Positions 18,909 to 28,544 of a stretch of 64,000 nt of DNA are shown here, piece after piece. The notes below the pieces were generated by a model. It did no database searches. It was given only the letters and a program-made list of their open reading frames with translations, and was not told the DNA's origin. Each line of letters starts with the position of its first letter. The first letter of the stretch is position 1. This DNA is from Sporopachydermia quercuum (Eukaryota > Ascomycota > Sporopachydermiomycetes > Sporopachydermiales > Sporopachydermiaceae): contig BCGN01000001.1 in assembly GCA_001599295.1 (NCBI GenBank), positions 558,001 to 622,000 on the forward strand, given 5' to 3'. The position numbers were made by a program, and so were the translations under genes.

Positions 18909-19817
18909 TTATTTCTCTCGGAATATTTCTGTGATTGGTAAACCTTGACATGAATTTCTAGATAGCAAAGTAGAGTCGAACGTCAACCATTGAGGATCAT
19001 GACTTCCAGTAAAGATATCGCCTTTAGGTGAAGCTGACTCAGAGTCATTGGTATTCGTGTTTGATTTAGCTGAGCCTGCTTTCGAGAAAGATAAGACTCC
19101 GGAAAGAAGATGTCTAAGTGATACATCTCGTTCATCCTTGGTATATAGTTCTCCATTTTCCACAACAGAAGAGCAATCACTAGAATCAGATTTACCAAAA
19201 AGTATATGTCTAGGCACGTACCTCGCTCTCGTTGCCCCAGATGTTCTCAGCAAAGCTGATGGTTTTACAAGTTTCCACGACCTTCTCCTATGTAATATTG
19301 CGTTTAGTGAGGGTATTTTTCTCCTAGTTCTTGAAGTTTGACTACTTGTGATCCTCTCTGTGTCTGATGGTACATATAAAACTGTATGAGCATTGGTTTC
19401 TTTCCCCGAGGTCACATGGCTGGATATGCTCTCATGCGAGTACTCTTGGAGACCATCATTCAGGTGATAAGTAGATACTAACTTTGGGTTTGAAAATGCA
19501 ATATCAACGGTTTCGTAGTCGGAGCCAGTTTTCTGTTTTGGAGCCGGGTTTGTTGGTTTCAATTGCTGTAATTGTAATTGAGAACGAAACGACACCCGTA
19601 TTGATGAGATATCAGGATTGTAGCCTTCAGAGCCGTCTGAGCCTTCACTGATAATAGATTGAAATGTTTCTCTCCTTTTCTCTTTCTTTTTTCTGGCTTT
19701 GTTGGTTAATGGCCATAGCTCTTCATCGTATACAAGGGTATTATTATCTAAAAGTTGGCTGTAGCATGATATTTTACTATATTGTTTGATGGGTATTATT
19801 TCTTTGTGTAGCTGCAT
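18909..19817 (-). CDS. Unrecognised Ser/Thr-rich basic protein, 302 residues
   Basis: An uninterrupted 302-codon frame with an ATG at 19817 in an AT-rich region, too long to be chance. I recognise no domain. The N-terminal third has a basic cluster NKARKKKEKRRETF (residues 39-52). The middle holds SQTSRTRRKIPSLNAILHRR and RSWKLVKPSALLRTSGATRA, a basic patch rich in Ser, Arg and Thr. The C-terminal part is a Ser/Asn/Asp-rich stretch ending in LPITEIFREK. No signal peptide or membrane segment is seen. Composition suggests a largely disordered, phosphorylated, perhaps nuclear or cortical protein. That is inference only. It points away from the PKH kinase gene across a 2.1-kb shared upstream region. 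A missed intron cannot be excluded. Confidence 0.6.
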   Translation of the reverse strand: MQLHKEIIPIKQYSKISCYSQLLDNNTLVYDEELWPLTNKARKKKEKRRETFQSIISEGSDGSEGYNPDISSIRVSFRSQLQLQQLKPTNPAPKQKTGSDYETVDIAFSNPKLVSTYHLNDGLQEYSHESISSHVTSGKETNAHTVLYVPSDTERITSSQTSRTRRKIPSLNAILHRRRSWKLVKPSALLRTSGATRARYVPRHILFGKSDSSDCSSVVENGELYTKDERDVSLRHLLSGVLSFSKAGSAKSNTNTNDSESASPKGDIFTGSHDPQWLTFDSTLLSRNSCQGLPITEIFREK

Positions 19818-21935
19818 TGCAAGGGTATTTCATTCAATAGCTTCAGAAGACACTTGCAATAGTATCATTCAAATTGTACTCATATGAATTTTTTGCTTGA
19901 ATTATATTTTCTTTTTAGTATCTACTAGATTATGACCGAGCCGAAAAGACTGCTCCACTCTACTCGTTTTGCTTAACTGTTTGAATGACATATGAATAGC
20001 AAACAATAAATGTAAGTGAGAAGAAAGGCAGAAGTAGGACATCGGTGGAAAGGTTAGCTTTATATATAAAACTGCCTTTCGATTCTCATATTTACTTGAT
20101 CTCGTAGTTTTCAGAATTGACCCACCTGCGGTAAGAGTTACAATGTACCTTATTTTGATACAGCCACCTGAGATAAGAAAGGCTAGTGAAATCGCGAACC
20201 TCTGTAGTTTACAATGTTAGAATATTCAATTTCAGCCTATTTATTAAGAGTTTTCACTCCGTGAGTACTGTTTATAGACGTTGAACATAAGCCAAGCTGG
20301 TCAGCAAACTTCATCATAAAGCATAGATATAAGGTACGAATCTTCTAGCACTATGTAAGTAGTACCTGTGTAGGCCGTTCCAGCTCGAGACAATACCTAC
20401 AAAGTCTCTTGCATCATTGAATAAGTAAAATGAAACAGAGTATCATAGTAAGTTTTAGGTCTTTGTTGTGATCATTTCAGCCTTTGCATCTTTTTTATCA
20501 GATCACTATTCAGTCCCTTTTCCCTTATCTTTAGAGCCTTCTTCTGTCTTATTTCATCATTATTCTGTCTTTAATCGCCAATCCCACCTCACACATACAC
20601 ACAGCGCTCATGCATGCATGAATGTTTCCCCTTGCAGCACATCTTGTCATTAATCAAGCTCTCCCTAAGGTGGTTATGCGTACCTTTCATTGTTAGACAA
20701 TAGACTATTTGCAGTTTATATTTATTAGTTGGTTTTCATTACTATTAAATTCATTATTAACTACTGAAACAAATCTTCAAGCATATTTACCCTATTTTTA
20801 TAGTTCTTCCTTTACCTGCTCTAGCACACTACCCTTCTTTCATATACTGCACTAATGCGCATCTTCCTGCGCAATGATGTACGTCTACACAAAAGCAGTT
20901 CTCCTCTCAGTATGCTTTACATGTCATCTCATCCTAAACACCAGCCTCGACATCTTCTTTGATTGAGAATGTCCTTTGTTTGCTGATAAACAGTGGAAAA
21001 TGCGTAAAGGATATAGATTTCAAGATAATATATTTTGACTGTATTGTCATTCCCTAATACCGTGAATTACTGTTTGATTTTAGGTGATTGATCTAAAAAC
21101 AGTTGCTGGTATTTATCTATTGATTAAAGTATCTATCTTGATTAGCTAGATATACACAAAGGATACAACTAAACTGGGTTGGGCGATTAGTTAATTGCAA
21201 TCAACACCAAGACTGTATGCTAATTTATGTTAGCAAGCAGCTTATATGGTAGACCTGATTGATTGGTTGGTAGAAAAAACGTCTGGAAAGGACAGTGATC
21301 TGTTTATGAGTAGTTCAACTACAAGTATTTGTATCATTAATAAGGTCCTAGGAGTGGTAGCCAGCTGATGTTGTGAAAGAGAATTTGAATATTCAGTTTC
21401 AGCACGTTGAAAATAGTGAAGAACTAATTGAATACCACATAATATCTATTGGCTTGGCCATATAGTAAGAGTATAACTAATAGGACATATTGATCTTAAG
21501 CTGTTCAACTGGTTCATTTTAAGATTTGCTTCATTGTTAGCCAGTGCATTGCAGCTAAAGCTAACAACAACAGATCAGGATCCGCTAACTGGACTAGACT
21601 ATTGACTATAACGTATCTAACGAACTTGTCAATCTGTCATCAAAAGTTGAGTATATTGAAATTGTATCAGTAAGCAGCTTCAAATGATACAAGGAGAGTA
21701 ATACCAAGGATAGTCACTATTTGTCGCATCAATATTTCGTACAGTTCGTTTATCACATAATCTATGAATCTGCATCTGAAAGCATACAAACTGGCTTTGT
21801 TGTTTAATTGTGCCTACTTATCACTTTCATGTTCATGGTATATTTTTCTGAGGGAAGTATTTTCATAGAGCTCGGTTCAATTGCATTTATTCATCACATT
21901 ACTCTTATCATATCTATAAGCATCAAGTCATATCG
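19818..21935. other. Large divergent intergenic region upstream of PKH kinase
   Basis: About 2.1 kb. A CA-rich run followed by the perfect palindrome CATGCATGCATG (20609-20620) is the clearest local feature. Several short frames (up to 61 codons) have no recognisable content. The PKH mRNA leader could be long and hold upstream ATGs, but transcription starts cannot be placed by eye. I see no tRNA or repeat. Confidence 0.55.
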
Positions 21936-24900
21936 ATGTCGCATTCTGCATTATCAATAACACCGCCTTCTTCTATGGCTGGAAACATGAAACCATCGTT
22001 AAACTATGATGGAATAGCAGCATCTTCTGAATATTCCAAATCGGCTGCTGAATGGTCTGAAAAAGGTGCCGCTACCATCGTTAAACAAGAAACCGATGCA
22101 AGCGGTAAAACTTCAACTGTTATTGTTAAAAAAGGTGTGAAGGATTTCCATTTCGGTAACGTTATAGGTGAAGGTTCTTATTCTACAGTCTTACTAGGAA
22201 CTGATAAAGGATCATCCAAAAACTATGCAGTGAAAGTTCTAGATAAAAGGCATATCATTAAAGAGAAGAAAGTGAAATATGTTACAATAGAAAAAAATAC
22301 ATTGAACAGACTGGGAAACCATCCTGGCATAATAAAGCTTTATTATACTTTCCAGGATGAGGCCAGTCTTTATTTTGTATTGGATTATGCTACAAATGGT
22401 GAGCTTCTTAGTTTAATCAAAGAACTGGGTTCATTAAGTGAGGAATGCACACGTTACTATGGAATGCAACTGTTAGACGCTATCAGATTCATGCATTCGC
22501 GTGGAGTCATCCACAGAGATTTGAAACCGGAAAATATTCTATTGGATTCTAAATATCGTATAGTTATTACTGATTTCGGCACCGCTAAATTATTAGATCC
22601 AATACCAGAATCTGACTCAAGCTCAAGCTTGAAAAAAGGCGTTCGATATCCCATTGATGAAGTAAGAGCCAGCTCATTTGTCGGTACGGCAGAATATGTT
22701 TCTCCAGAGCTTTTAACTGATAAAGCATGTGGGAAGGCTTGTGATATATGGGCTTATGGTTGTATTATCTATCAATTAATTGCTGGAAAGCCCCCTTTCA
22801 AAGCTCAGAATGAATATCTGATATTCCAAAAGATTACCAAACTGCAATATGCTTATCCTCCAAGATTTCCTGCTTTAATCAGAGATTTAATTAAGCATAT
22901 TCTAGTCACTAACCCTAAACGAAGATATACTGTATCTCAGATTCAACGTCATGCTTTTTACCAAGGAATCAACTGGAAAGATTCTAAAACCATTTGGAAT
23001 TCATATCCTCCTGAGTTGAAATCGTTTGTTCCTAGTGCTAATTCTGCATCTATATCAACATCTGCATTGCCACTTGCTACTACTACATCTTCTGGATTAG
23101 TCACCTCGGCATCTACCGGTGGTTTGAAAGCTGCTAACCCTAGGGTTTATCCTGCATCTACATCTTTAGGACCGCAGGCAAGTCTTCGCAATAAGAACGC
23201 AGCAAAGAAAACACGAAACGCCGGAAATGCTGCGGCTGCTGCTTCGTTAGCTTTGAATAGAAAACCAGAAGATATCATCCAGGAACAAAACAATGCAAAC
23301 CACTCTGCAAATCATCATGGTAATGCAGGTGATGATAGATCTGTCAATGAATTTATATCTGGTAGCAGTGGCATGAGAATTACCCTTAGAGGTGTTAGCG
23401 GAGGAGGAATGTCGAACATGGGATCCTCAAGAAAGAGTTCGGAAATGGTTAGAAAGTCTCCAGTGATTCCTGCTGTGGTTTCTCTACCATCATCTTCTGC
23501 AGACACTCCAATGCCTCCAACGCCTCATTCTGCTCATCCTCCCCCCCCTTCTCTGGCTCCTCCTGTGGCACCCCCTCCGCCTCCTCCTGCAACTTTGGAG
23601 CCCACTATTCCTGTGTCGCCTTCAGTTCCAGTAACATATTTTAGAGACCAACAAAACAGTACAGGCTCTGAAAGAAACACAGGGTCAGGTTCATATATTA
23701 GTGAGAAAAGCATACAGTTTGATTCAGTCGCAGCTTCCACTTCAGATATTCCTCAAGTCGAAAGGCTCAGTTTGAGAGATACAAATAAGAATTCCAATGT
23801 GGAATCTGTAGAGTATTCAAGAAAAGCGGCTGCCACGGCTTCCGACCAATCATCAACGTCTCCTGATTCGATCCCATTACCTGAAGTAGTGAAATCAGGT
23901 ACTGGAGCTGTTCCACCTATGTCATACGCAGATATTCAGCTCTCATCATTATTAACTAGTGTAAATGAACGAATTCTCAAATTTGGAGCCGTATATGTGT
24001 TGCCTTATAGTCCGATAGATGCTCCTGATGGTGCAACTTTAGGTCAAAAAGCTGTTTCCAGCTCATCGGGAAGTGGAGTAGCTAGAACCACTTCAAGAAG
24101 TTGTGATGTTCATGATTCTGCAGGAGATAATGATGAAGAGTCTGCTGAATTTAATGGCAAAGAAAAGAAGAAGTTTTTGAGAGCTTTCAGTGGTTCTGGG
24201 TCAAGTCTGGGATCCGCCAAGTTGAAGAGATCCAATACTGGAAGTTCATTAAAAAAAACTCTAACTAACAGTAGCTCCGATTTGACTTTACCCAATACAA
24301 CACTGGTGAATTATGTGGAAGACGAAGATGATGATACTATAGCCGTCGCAGGTAGTAATGATAGGATTAGTAATCGATATGGTACGAGAATACCAGCAGT
24401 TGTTTTGTATGATGTATTTGAAAACTCAAAGAATGAAGCTAACGGTGAAGAAAAGAGTGGCAAAGCAAGGCTAAAGAAGCTAATGAGAATCACGTCGCAT
24501 AACTATGAAAACGTGGATATTAAAAATTTGAATGCAGCCGCAGTAAGAACTAGTATTTTGCATGAATGGGAAAAGAAGTATCTCAAAATCAAGTCGAAAC
24601 GCCTACTGGTAGTCACGTCCTTTGGAAGAATAATTATATGTTCACAAAAAGAAATAAGATCTTTTGAAGGATTACCAGGTGATAACAATGGCAATGGGCT
24701 AGGTAACTTTAGAAGTAGCTCGAGTCTGACATTAAAGACACGATCATCGTCAGCAGCTTTGATAGCATCGACAATAGCTGCAGCATCTTCCACTGCCAAA
24801 TCGACAATCAAAGGCACAGCTGGGTCGAATTCGGATGACGGTAAATTCAAGGTGGTGATCAATATTTGTCATATGGGAGTTCAGATCAAACGGCCTACTA

Positions 24901-25178
24901 TTCCTAAGCGTAGAGTGTTCAAGTTAATGCAAAAGAACGGATTGGTGGGTGCTGGGTCGGATACAGGAGCAAATAATGTACATATAGTAGGTATGTTTAC
25001 TATTGCGACGCCTAACTTGTACTTTGATGTTGAAATTCCTGATCCGGATCCTTATGTGAGAGGCCGAGGAAATCCAAGTGGAAGTTCAGCAGGAAATCTA
25101 GGATCTGAGCTTATGGAATGGGTGTCTGCTTTGACAAAGTCATTGGAAATGGAGACTGATAGGCTGAAGAATCTATGA
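21936..25178 (+). CDS. PDK1-type protein kinase of the Pkh family
   Basis: A 1080-residue AGC-family serine/threonine kinase, the yeast counterpart of PDK1 (Pkh1/2/3). The kinase domain spans about residues 70-350: glycine loop GEGSYSTV at 78-85, ATP-anchoring lysine in YAVKVLDK (K100), catalytic HRDLKPEN from H193, and DFGTAK from D213. The activation segment SSFVGTAEYVSPELL is characteristic of PDK1. A long disordered region follows, rich in Ser, Ala and Asn, with a Pro-rich stretch near 525-560. A PH-like C-terminal domain is built around HEWEKKYLKIKSKRLLVVTS, a typical PH strand pattern, from about 870 to 1070. Pkh kinases act at the plasma membrane and eisosomes. They respond to sphingoid bases and phosphorylate the activation loop of Ypk1/2, Pkc1 and Sch9. 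Which PKH paralogue this corresponds to cannot be said, so no symbol is given. Confidence 0.92.
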   Translation: MSHSALSITPPSSMAGNMKPSLNYDGIAASSEYSKSAAEWSEKGAATIVKQETDASGKTSTVIVKKGVKDFHFGNVIGEGSYSTVLLGTDKGSSKNYAVKVLDKRHIIKEKKVKYVTIEKNTLNRLGNHPGIIKLYYTFQDEASLYFVLDYATNGELLSLIKELGSLSEECTRYYGMQLLDAIRFMHSRGVIHRDLKPENILLDSKYRIVITDFGTAKLLDPIPESDSSSSLKKGVRYPIDEVRASSFVGTAEYVSPELLTDKACGKACDIWAYGCIIYQLIAGKPPFKAQNEYLIFQKITKLQYAYPPRFPALIRDLIKHILVTNPKRRYTVSQIQRHAFYQGINWKDSKTIWNSYPPELKSFVPSANSASISTSALPLATTTSSGLVTSASTGGLKAANPRVYPASTSLGPQASLRNKNAAKKTRNAGNAAAAASLALNRKPEDIIQEQNNANHSANHHGNAGDDRSVNEFISGSSGMRITLRGVSGGGMSNMGSSRKSSEMVRKSPVIPAVVSLPSSSADTPMPPTPHSAHPPPPSLAPPVAPPPPPPATLEPTIPVSPSVPVTYFRDQQNSTGSERNTGSGSYISEKSIQFDSVAASTSDIPQVERLSLRDTNKNSNVESVEYSRKAAATASDQSSTSPDSIPLPEVVKSGTGAVPPMSYADIQLSSLLTSVNERILKFGAVYVLPYSPIDAPDGATLGQKAVSSSSGSGVARTTSRSCDVHDSAGDNDEESAEFNGKEKKKFLRAFSGSGSSLGSAKLKRSNTGSSLKKTLTNSSSDLTLPNTTLVNYVEDEDDDTIAVAGSNDRISNRYGTRIPAVVLYDVFENSKNEANGEEKSGKARLKKLMRITSHNYENVDIKNLNAAAVRTSILHEWEKKYLKIKSKRLLVVTSFGRIIICSQKEIRSFEGLPGDNNGNGLGNFRSSSSLTLKTRSSSAALIASTIAAASSTAKSTIKGTAGSNSDDGKFKVVINICHMGVQIKRPTIPKRRVFKLMQKNGLVGAGSDTGANNVHIVGMFTIATPNLYFDVEIPDPDPYVRGRGNPSGSSAGNLGSELMEWVSALTKSLEMETDRLKNL

Positions 25179-25862
25179 GCTTGAGGCCACACGACGCTAG
25201 ACGATGTGAGATGAGATAAGGCAATTCTTTGTGTAAAATGAGAATATAAACTGACTGCATGAGTACGTACTTACAGAAATATGGGAGTATTAGATTAGAT
25301 CTTTAATACAACATTAATAATATTAGCAATAACATAATAGCAATATCGAAATAAAGCAATATTAGTAAATCAAAGCTATCATTCGAACCACGAGTCCAAT
25401 TCTATCACATGTGTAAAGTGAAATGAATTTGCCAATAATATCATTAGCACAACAGCTAGCATCAAGTACTTCACAATGCAAAATCAATTAACCCTTGTTG
25501 TATCACGTGATCTTTATTGTTTCTTATAATAGGGCTTTATATGCTCACTTTCTGTGTAATTTTCATCACGTAGTATCTAGTTTTTGCCGTATGACAAATT
25601 AGGAAATATCTTCTAACTACAACGCAAACTTTCAAGTGGAAAATTACTGAGACAATCAAGGATGTACACCAAACCCACTCACATCCGTCTACCAGTAGGG
25701 AACTCACTCCTGGATAAGGTATCTCACGAAGTAAACTAATACTTCATTCTATTGTCATATACCATACATCAATATATGTGTGTGCTTGGAAGGGTTTCTT
25801 GATAGATCAGCATTAAAGATTGTGTCGAGGTTACAATTTAAAGAACACTGATATCATTCGAG
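25179..25862. other. Intergenic region, PKH 3' side and RPL27 promoter
   Basis: 684 bp. It contains the palindrome ATCACGTGAT at 25502-25511 and a second partial core CACGTA near 25567. No gene is seen. Confidence 0.65.
25502..25511. promoter_or_regulatory. Cbf1-type palindrome in the RPL27 promoter
   Basis: ATCACGTGAT lies about 350 bp upstream of the RPL27 ATG. Cbf1 together with Tbf1 is known to mark ribosomal protein genes in Candida albicans and other yeasts that do not use Rap1 for this. The site suggests that this yeast keeps that arrangement. I see no clear Tbf1 repeat beside it. Confidence 0.55.
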
Positions 25863-26729
25863 ATGGCTAAGTTTATAAAATCTGGCAAAGTTGGTATGTT
25901 TGGACTTTAAAACGAAAATGATAATGATTATGGGTTTTAAGTCATAAACAAGAATCACAAGATCGAAAGCATTTATGCAGTTTCACATCAGCAAACTATC
26001 ACAACATAGTATGATTGTTAGAATATTCATTGGATAAAAGGATGCAGAAAGATGGCTGCATAAAGGAAAATGAGTTCGAATGTGTTAGAGTGTTACAGTA
26101 TTCATGTCAACAAATGTTTTTATTGTTTAGCAAGTGGCTATTGTCAACGAGAGTTCTACAGTGTTTTAGGGATCAAATAATTATTTTTACAACCCCCGTA
26201 GTGCTTCAAAGTATAGTAATGGTTGTGTTCAGTGTAAAGACTCAAAGTATTGAACATCTTGTGATATCTAGTTTATGCAGTGCTTGTGATTTTACATTTA
26301 GCCCGTGTGGTCTATTTTACCCTTTTATACATACTAACAATGATTCTAGCCATTGTTGTCCGTGGTAGATTCGCTGGTAAGAAGGTTGTGATAATCAAGC
26401 CTCACGATGCTGGCTCCAAATCTCATCCTTTTCCTCACGCTTTAGTTGCAGGTATCGAAAGATACCCATTGAAGGTCACCAAGGGTATGGGTGCTAAGAA
26501 GGTTGCCAAGAGAACCAAGATTAAGCCATTCATTAAAGTCGTCAACTACAACCATTTGATGCCTACCAGATACACTTTGGACATTGAAAATTTGAAGAGC
26601 GTCGTCAGCACTGAAACTTTCAAGGAACCATCTCAAAGAGAAGATGCCAAGAAGATCATCAAGAAGTCTTTCGAAGAAAGATATCAAACCGGAAAGAACA
26701 AGTGGTTCTTCACCAAGCTCGACTTCTAA
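25863..26729 (+). CDS. RPL27: 60S ribosomal protein L27 (eL27), two exons
   Basis: Exon 1 (25863-25893) encodes [10 protein letters not shown] plus one base. Exon 2 (26350-26729) continues with [20 protein letters not shown]. The 456-bp intron begins GTATGT and ends with branch TACTAAC and acceptor TTCTAG. The product is 136 residues, the same length as S. cerevisiae Rpl27, and nearly identical along [38 protein letters not shown] and [15 protein letters not shown]. It is a structural protein of the large ribosomal subunit. The intron sits after codon 10 plus one base, the same place as in the S. cerevisiae RPL27 genes. The frame running upstream from exon 2 into the intron is not protein. 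I saw no convincing box C/D snoRNA inside the intron. Codon use in exon 2 (AAG, TTG, GGT, ACC) is clearly more biased than in neighbouring genes, as expected for high expression. Confidence 0.97.
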
Positions 26730-27794
26730 GCTTTCTAATCATCAAATAATAAAACAATACATTTTTTATTAATGTTCATTTAACAAATTCACCAAATGAA
26801 GTAGTACATACGCATTTGTTTTACTGTGTCAGTATAGTAGGCTATTTATTTTTCGATAAGTTTAGAGCATGCACTATACATTCTTATTATTCGCTGTTGA
26901 TTGATTAGTATTGACAGCCTTTTTTTGGCTGTATTAGATAATCATTTACTTTCAACCCAGTATAAATAGTAGATTGTGCATTGTGATCCCAATTCTATTC
27001 ATTCAGTTGAATGGTCTGCAGTTGTGAAGTATTGTTTCAGGCTGTCTGCTCTCTGTTTTACTCAGCTCCGTGCTTGTTCAATTCAATAAACCATGGAGCC
27101 AAGGGGTTTGGAGAGGCGTGATCTATATATAGTACTACTATAATCATTGAAAGTTTATTTATGTATAGAAGAAATGTAAAAAATATTGTAACATTATCTG
27201 CCTGATTTGATGATTGTCGTGTGCAAGGATACCTATACAAATGAAAGTGTGCGTGAAATTACTTCGTTAGTATCTAATTCCCTCTGCTTTCTAGACATCT
27301 GCAAGCTGGGAAAACTCGATTTGAAGATAAACTCCGAATAATCAGACACATCCACTCGATTCATTCTATCATCATTTTAATCAATTTCAATAATCTCTTC
27401 CGTGCCTGATAAATAATTCAGTATATAATTGGTCATTGCTAGAGTTGGCTCATAAGAAAAGATATTTCTTAGAGCATATGGAGATGACAATAGAGTCTCA
27501 CGTGATCCTTCCTTTTCCATCAGAAATCAGGCACATTATCATTATCAGAGCCAGTTCAATATATCACCATCATTAATTCATCGACATTTGATATGAACGC
27601 TACAGGCAGATATCTCCTAACTTAAAGCAAATTTATCTACATCATAAGACTTTCCCATGAATCCCAAAGCTTATATATCCATAAGATACATCTACAAGGT
27701 CATATATAATGCCTCATCGTGTCAACACAACTATCTATCTATCTACGATAGCCAATAATCGTCATATCAGTTCATAATAGCAAAAGAATATATT
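26730..27794. other. Intergenic region, RPL27 3' side and CCDC174-like promoter
   Basis: About 1.1 kb with no gene. It contains TCACGTGA at 27498-27505 and a short CTAT repeat near 27730. Confidence 0.6.
27498..27505. promoter_or_regulatory. Cbf1-type palindrome TCACGTGA
   Basis: Perfect 8-bp palindrome 290 bp upstream of the CCDC174-like start, with the same core as the RPL27 and PDS5 upstream sites. The function is inferred from the motif only. Confidence 0.45.
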
Positions 27795-28544
27795 ATGTCG
27801 TTTGATACGCTCAGCAAAGCAATAAAACAGTTTGCAGAGGCGAAACAAGTTAAATCGAACATCAAATCAGAAGGATCTACTACCCCCCATAATGTTTATT
27901 CACAGCAACTGAACAGACTTAAACATACTTCTAAGAAGCAATCACTTAGAGTATCAAGCCAAGAAAACATCAATGGTATAGAACAAGAAAATGATACCTG
28001 TTTCAAGTCAAGCAAGATAAGTCCTGTGGTATACTTAGAGCCATTTCCAGAGAGTAATGAGTTATCATCTTCATCGTCGTCATCTGAAAATGAAGCAGAA
28101 AGTGAGATTGAAATAGAAGATGAATTTGGTAGACCAAGAAAAGTTCTCAGGTCAGAAGCTTGGAAATTCAGGATAGAAACAGGGCAAACAAAAATAAAAA
28201 CTCTACCCGAAAATGTATCTCGTGGACCAAAAATTCAAGTAAGTGCATTCAAGTTAGATGAAAATAAAGTGAAAGAGATTCTGGGTAAACCTGAGATAGC
28301 CGTTGAAGAGCATTATGATGCTGCCAGTGAAGTAAGAGATAAAGGTGTCGGATACTATAGATTTGACGCGAAAAATAAAGAAGTGAGAACCCAACAAATG
28401 GAACAATTGAAGTCAATAGAAAAAGAAACGGTAGATACACAGACAGATAGTTTGAAACGTATAGTACAAGAGAAAACACTATTGAGAGATCAACGAAGGG
28501 AGATGATAAGAAAAGAAAGGGAAGAGTACTTGAGCAGTACTTAA
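27795..28544 (+). CDS. CCDC174-like coiled-coil protein
   Basis: A 249-residue hydrophilic protein without introns or membrane segments. The diagnostic part is near residues 98-185: IEIEDEFGRPRKVLRSEAWK, then the DKGVGYYRFDAKNKEVRTQQ block followed by MEQLKSIEKETVDTQTDS. This matches the DUF4078 region of CCDC174 (GVGFYxFSxDExxRxxQMxxL). The last 45 residues are a highly charged helix (EKTLLRDQRREMIRKEREEY) likely to form a coiled coil. An acidic Ser/Glu cluster lies at residues 90-108. Animal CCDC174 is a nuclear protein linked to the splicing and exon-junction machinery. The yeast role is not established, and a spliceosome link is inference. Confidence 0.75.
   Translation: MSFDTLSKAIKQFAEAKQVKSNIKSEGSTTPHNVYSQQLNRLKHTSKKQSLRVSSQENINGIEQENDTCFKSSKISPVVYLEPFPESNELSSSSSSSENEAESEIEIEDEFGRPRKVLRSEAWKFRIETGQTKIKTLPENVSRGPKIQVSAFKLDENKVKEILGKPEIAVEEHYDAASEVRDKGVGYYRFDAKNKEVRTQQMEQLKSIEKETVDTQTDSLKRIVQEKTLLRDQRREMIRKEREEYLSST

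Noticed and set aside
25894-26349. snoRNA inside the RPL27 intron
   Set aside because: No C box with a matching D box and terminal stem could be found by eye.
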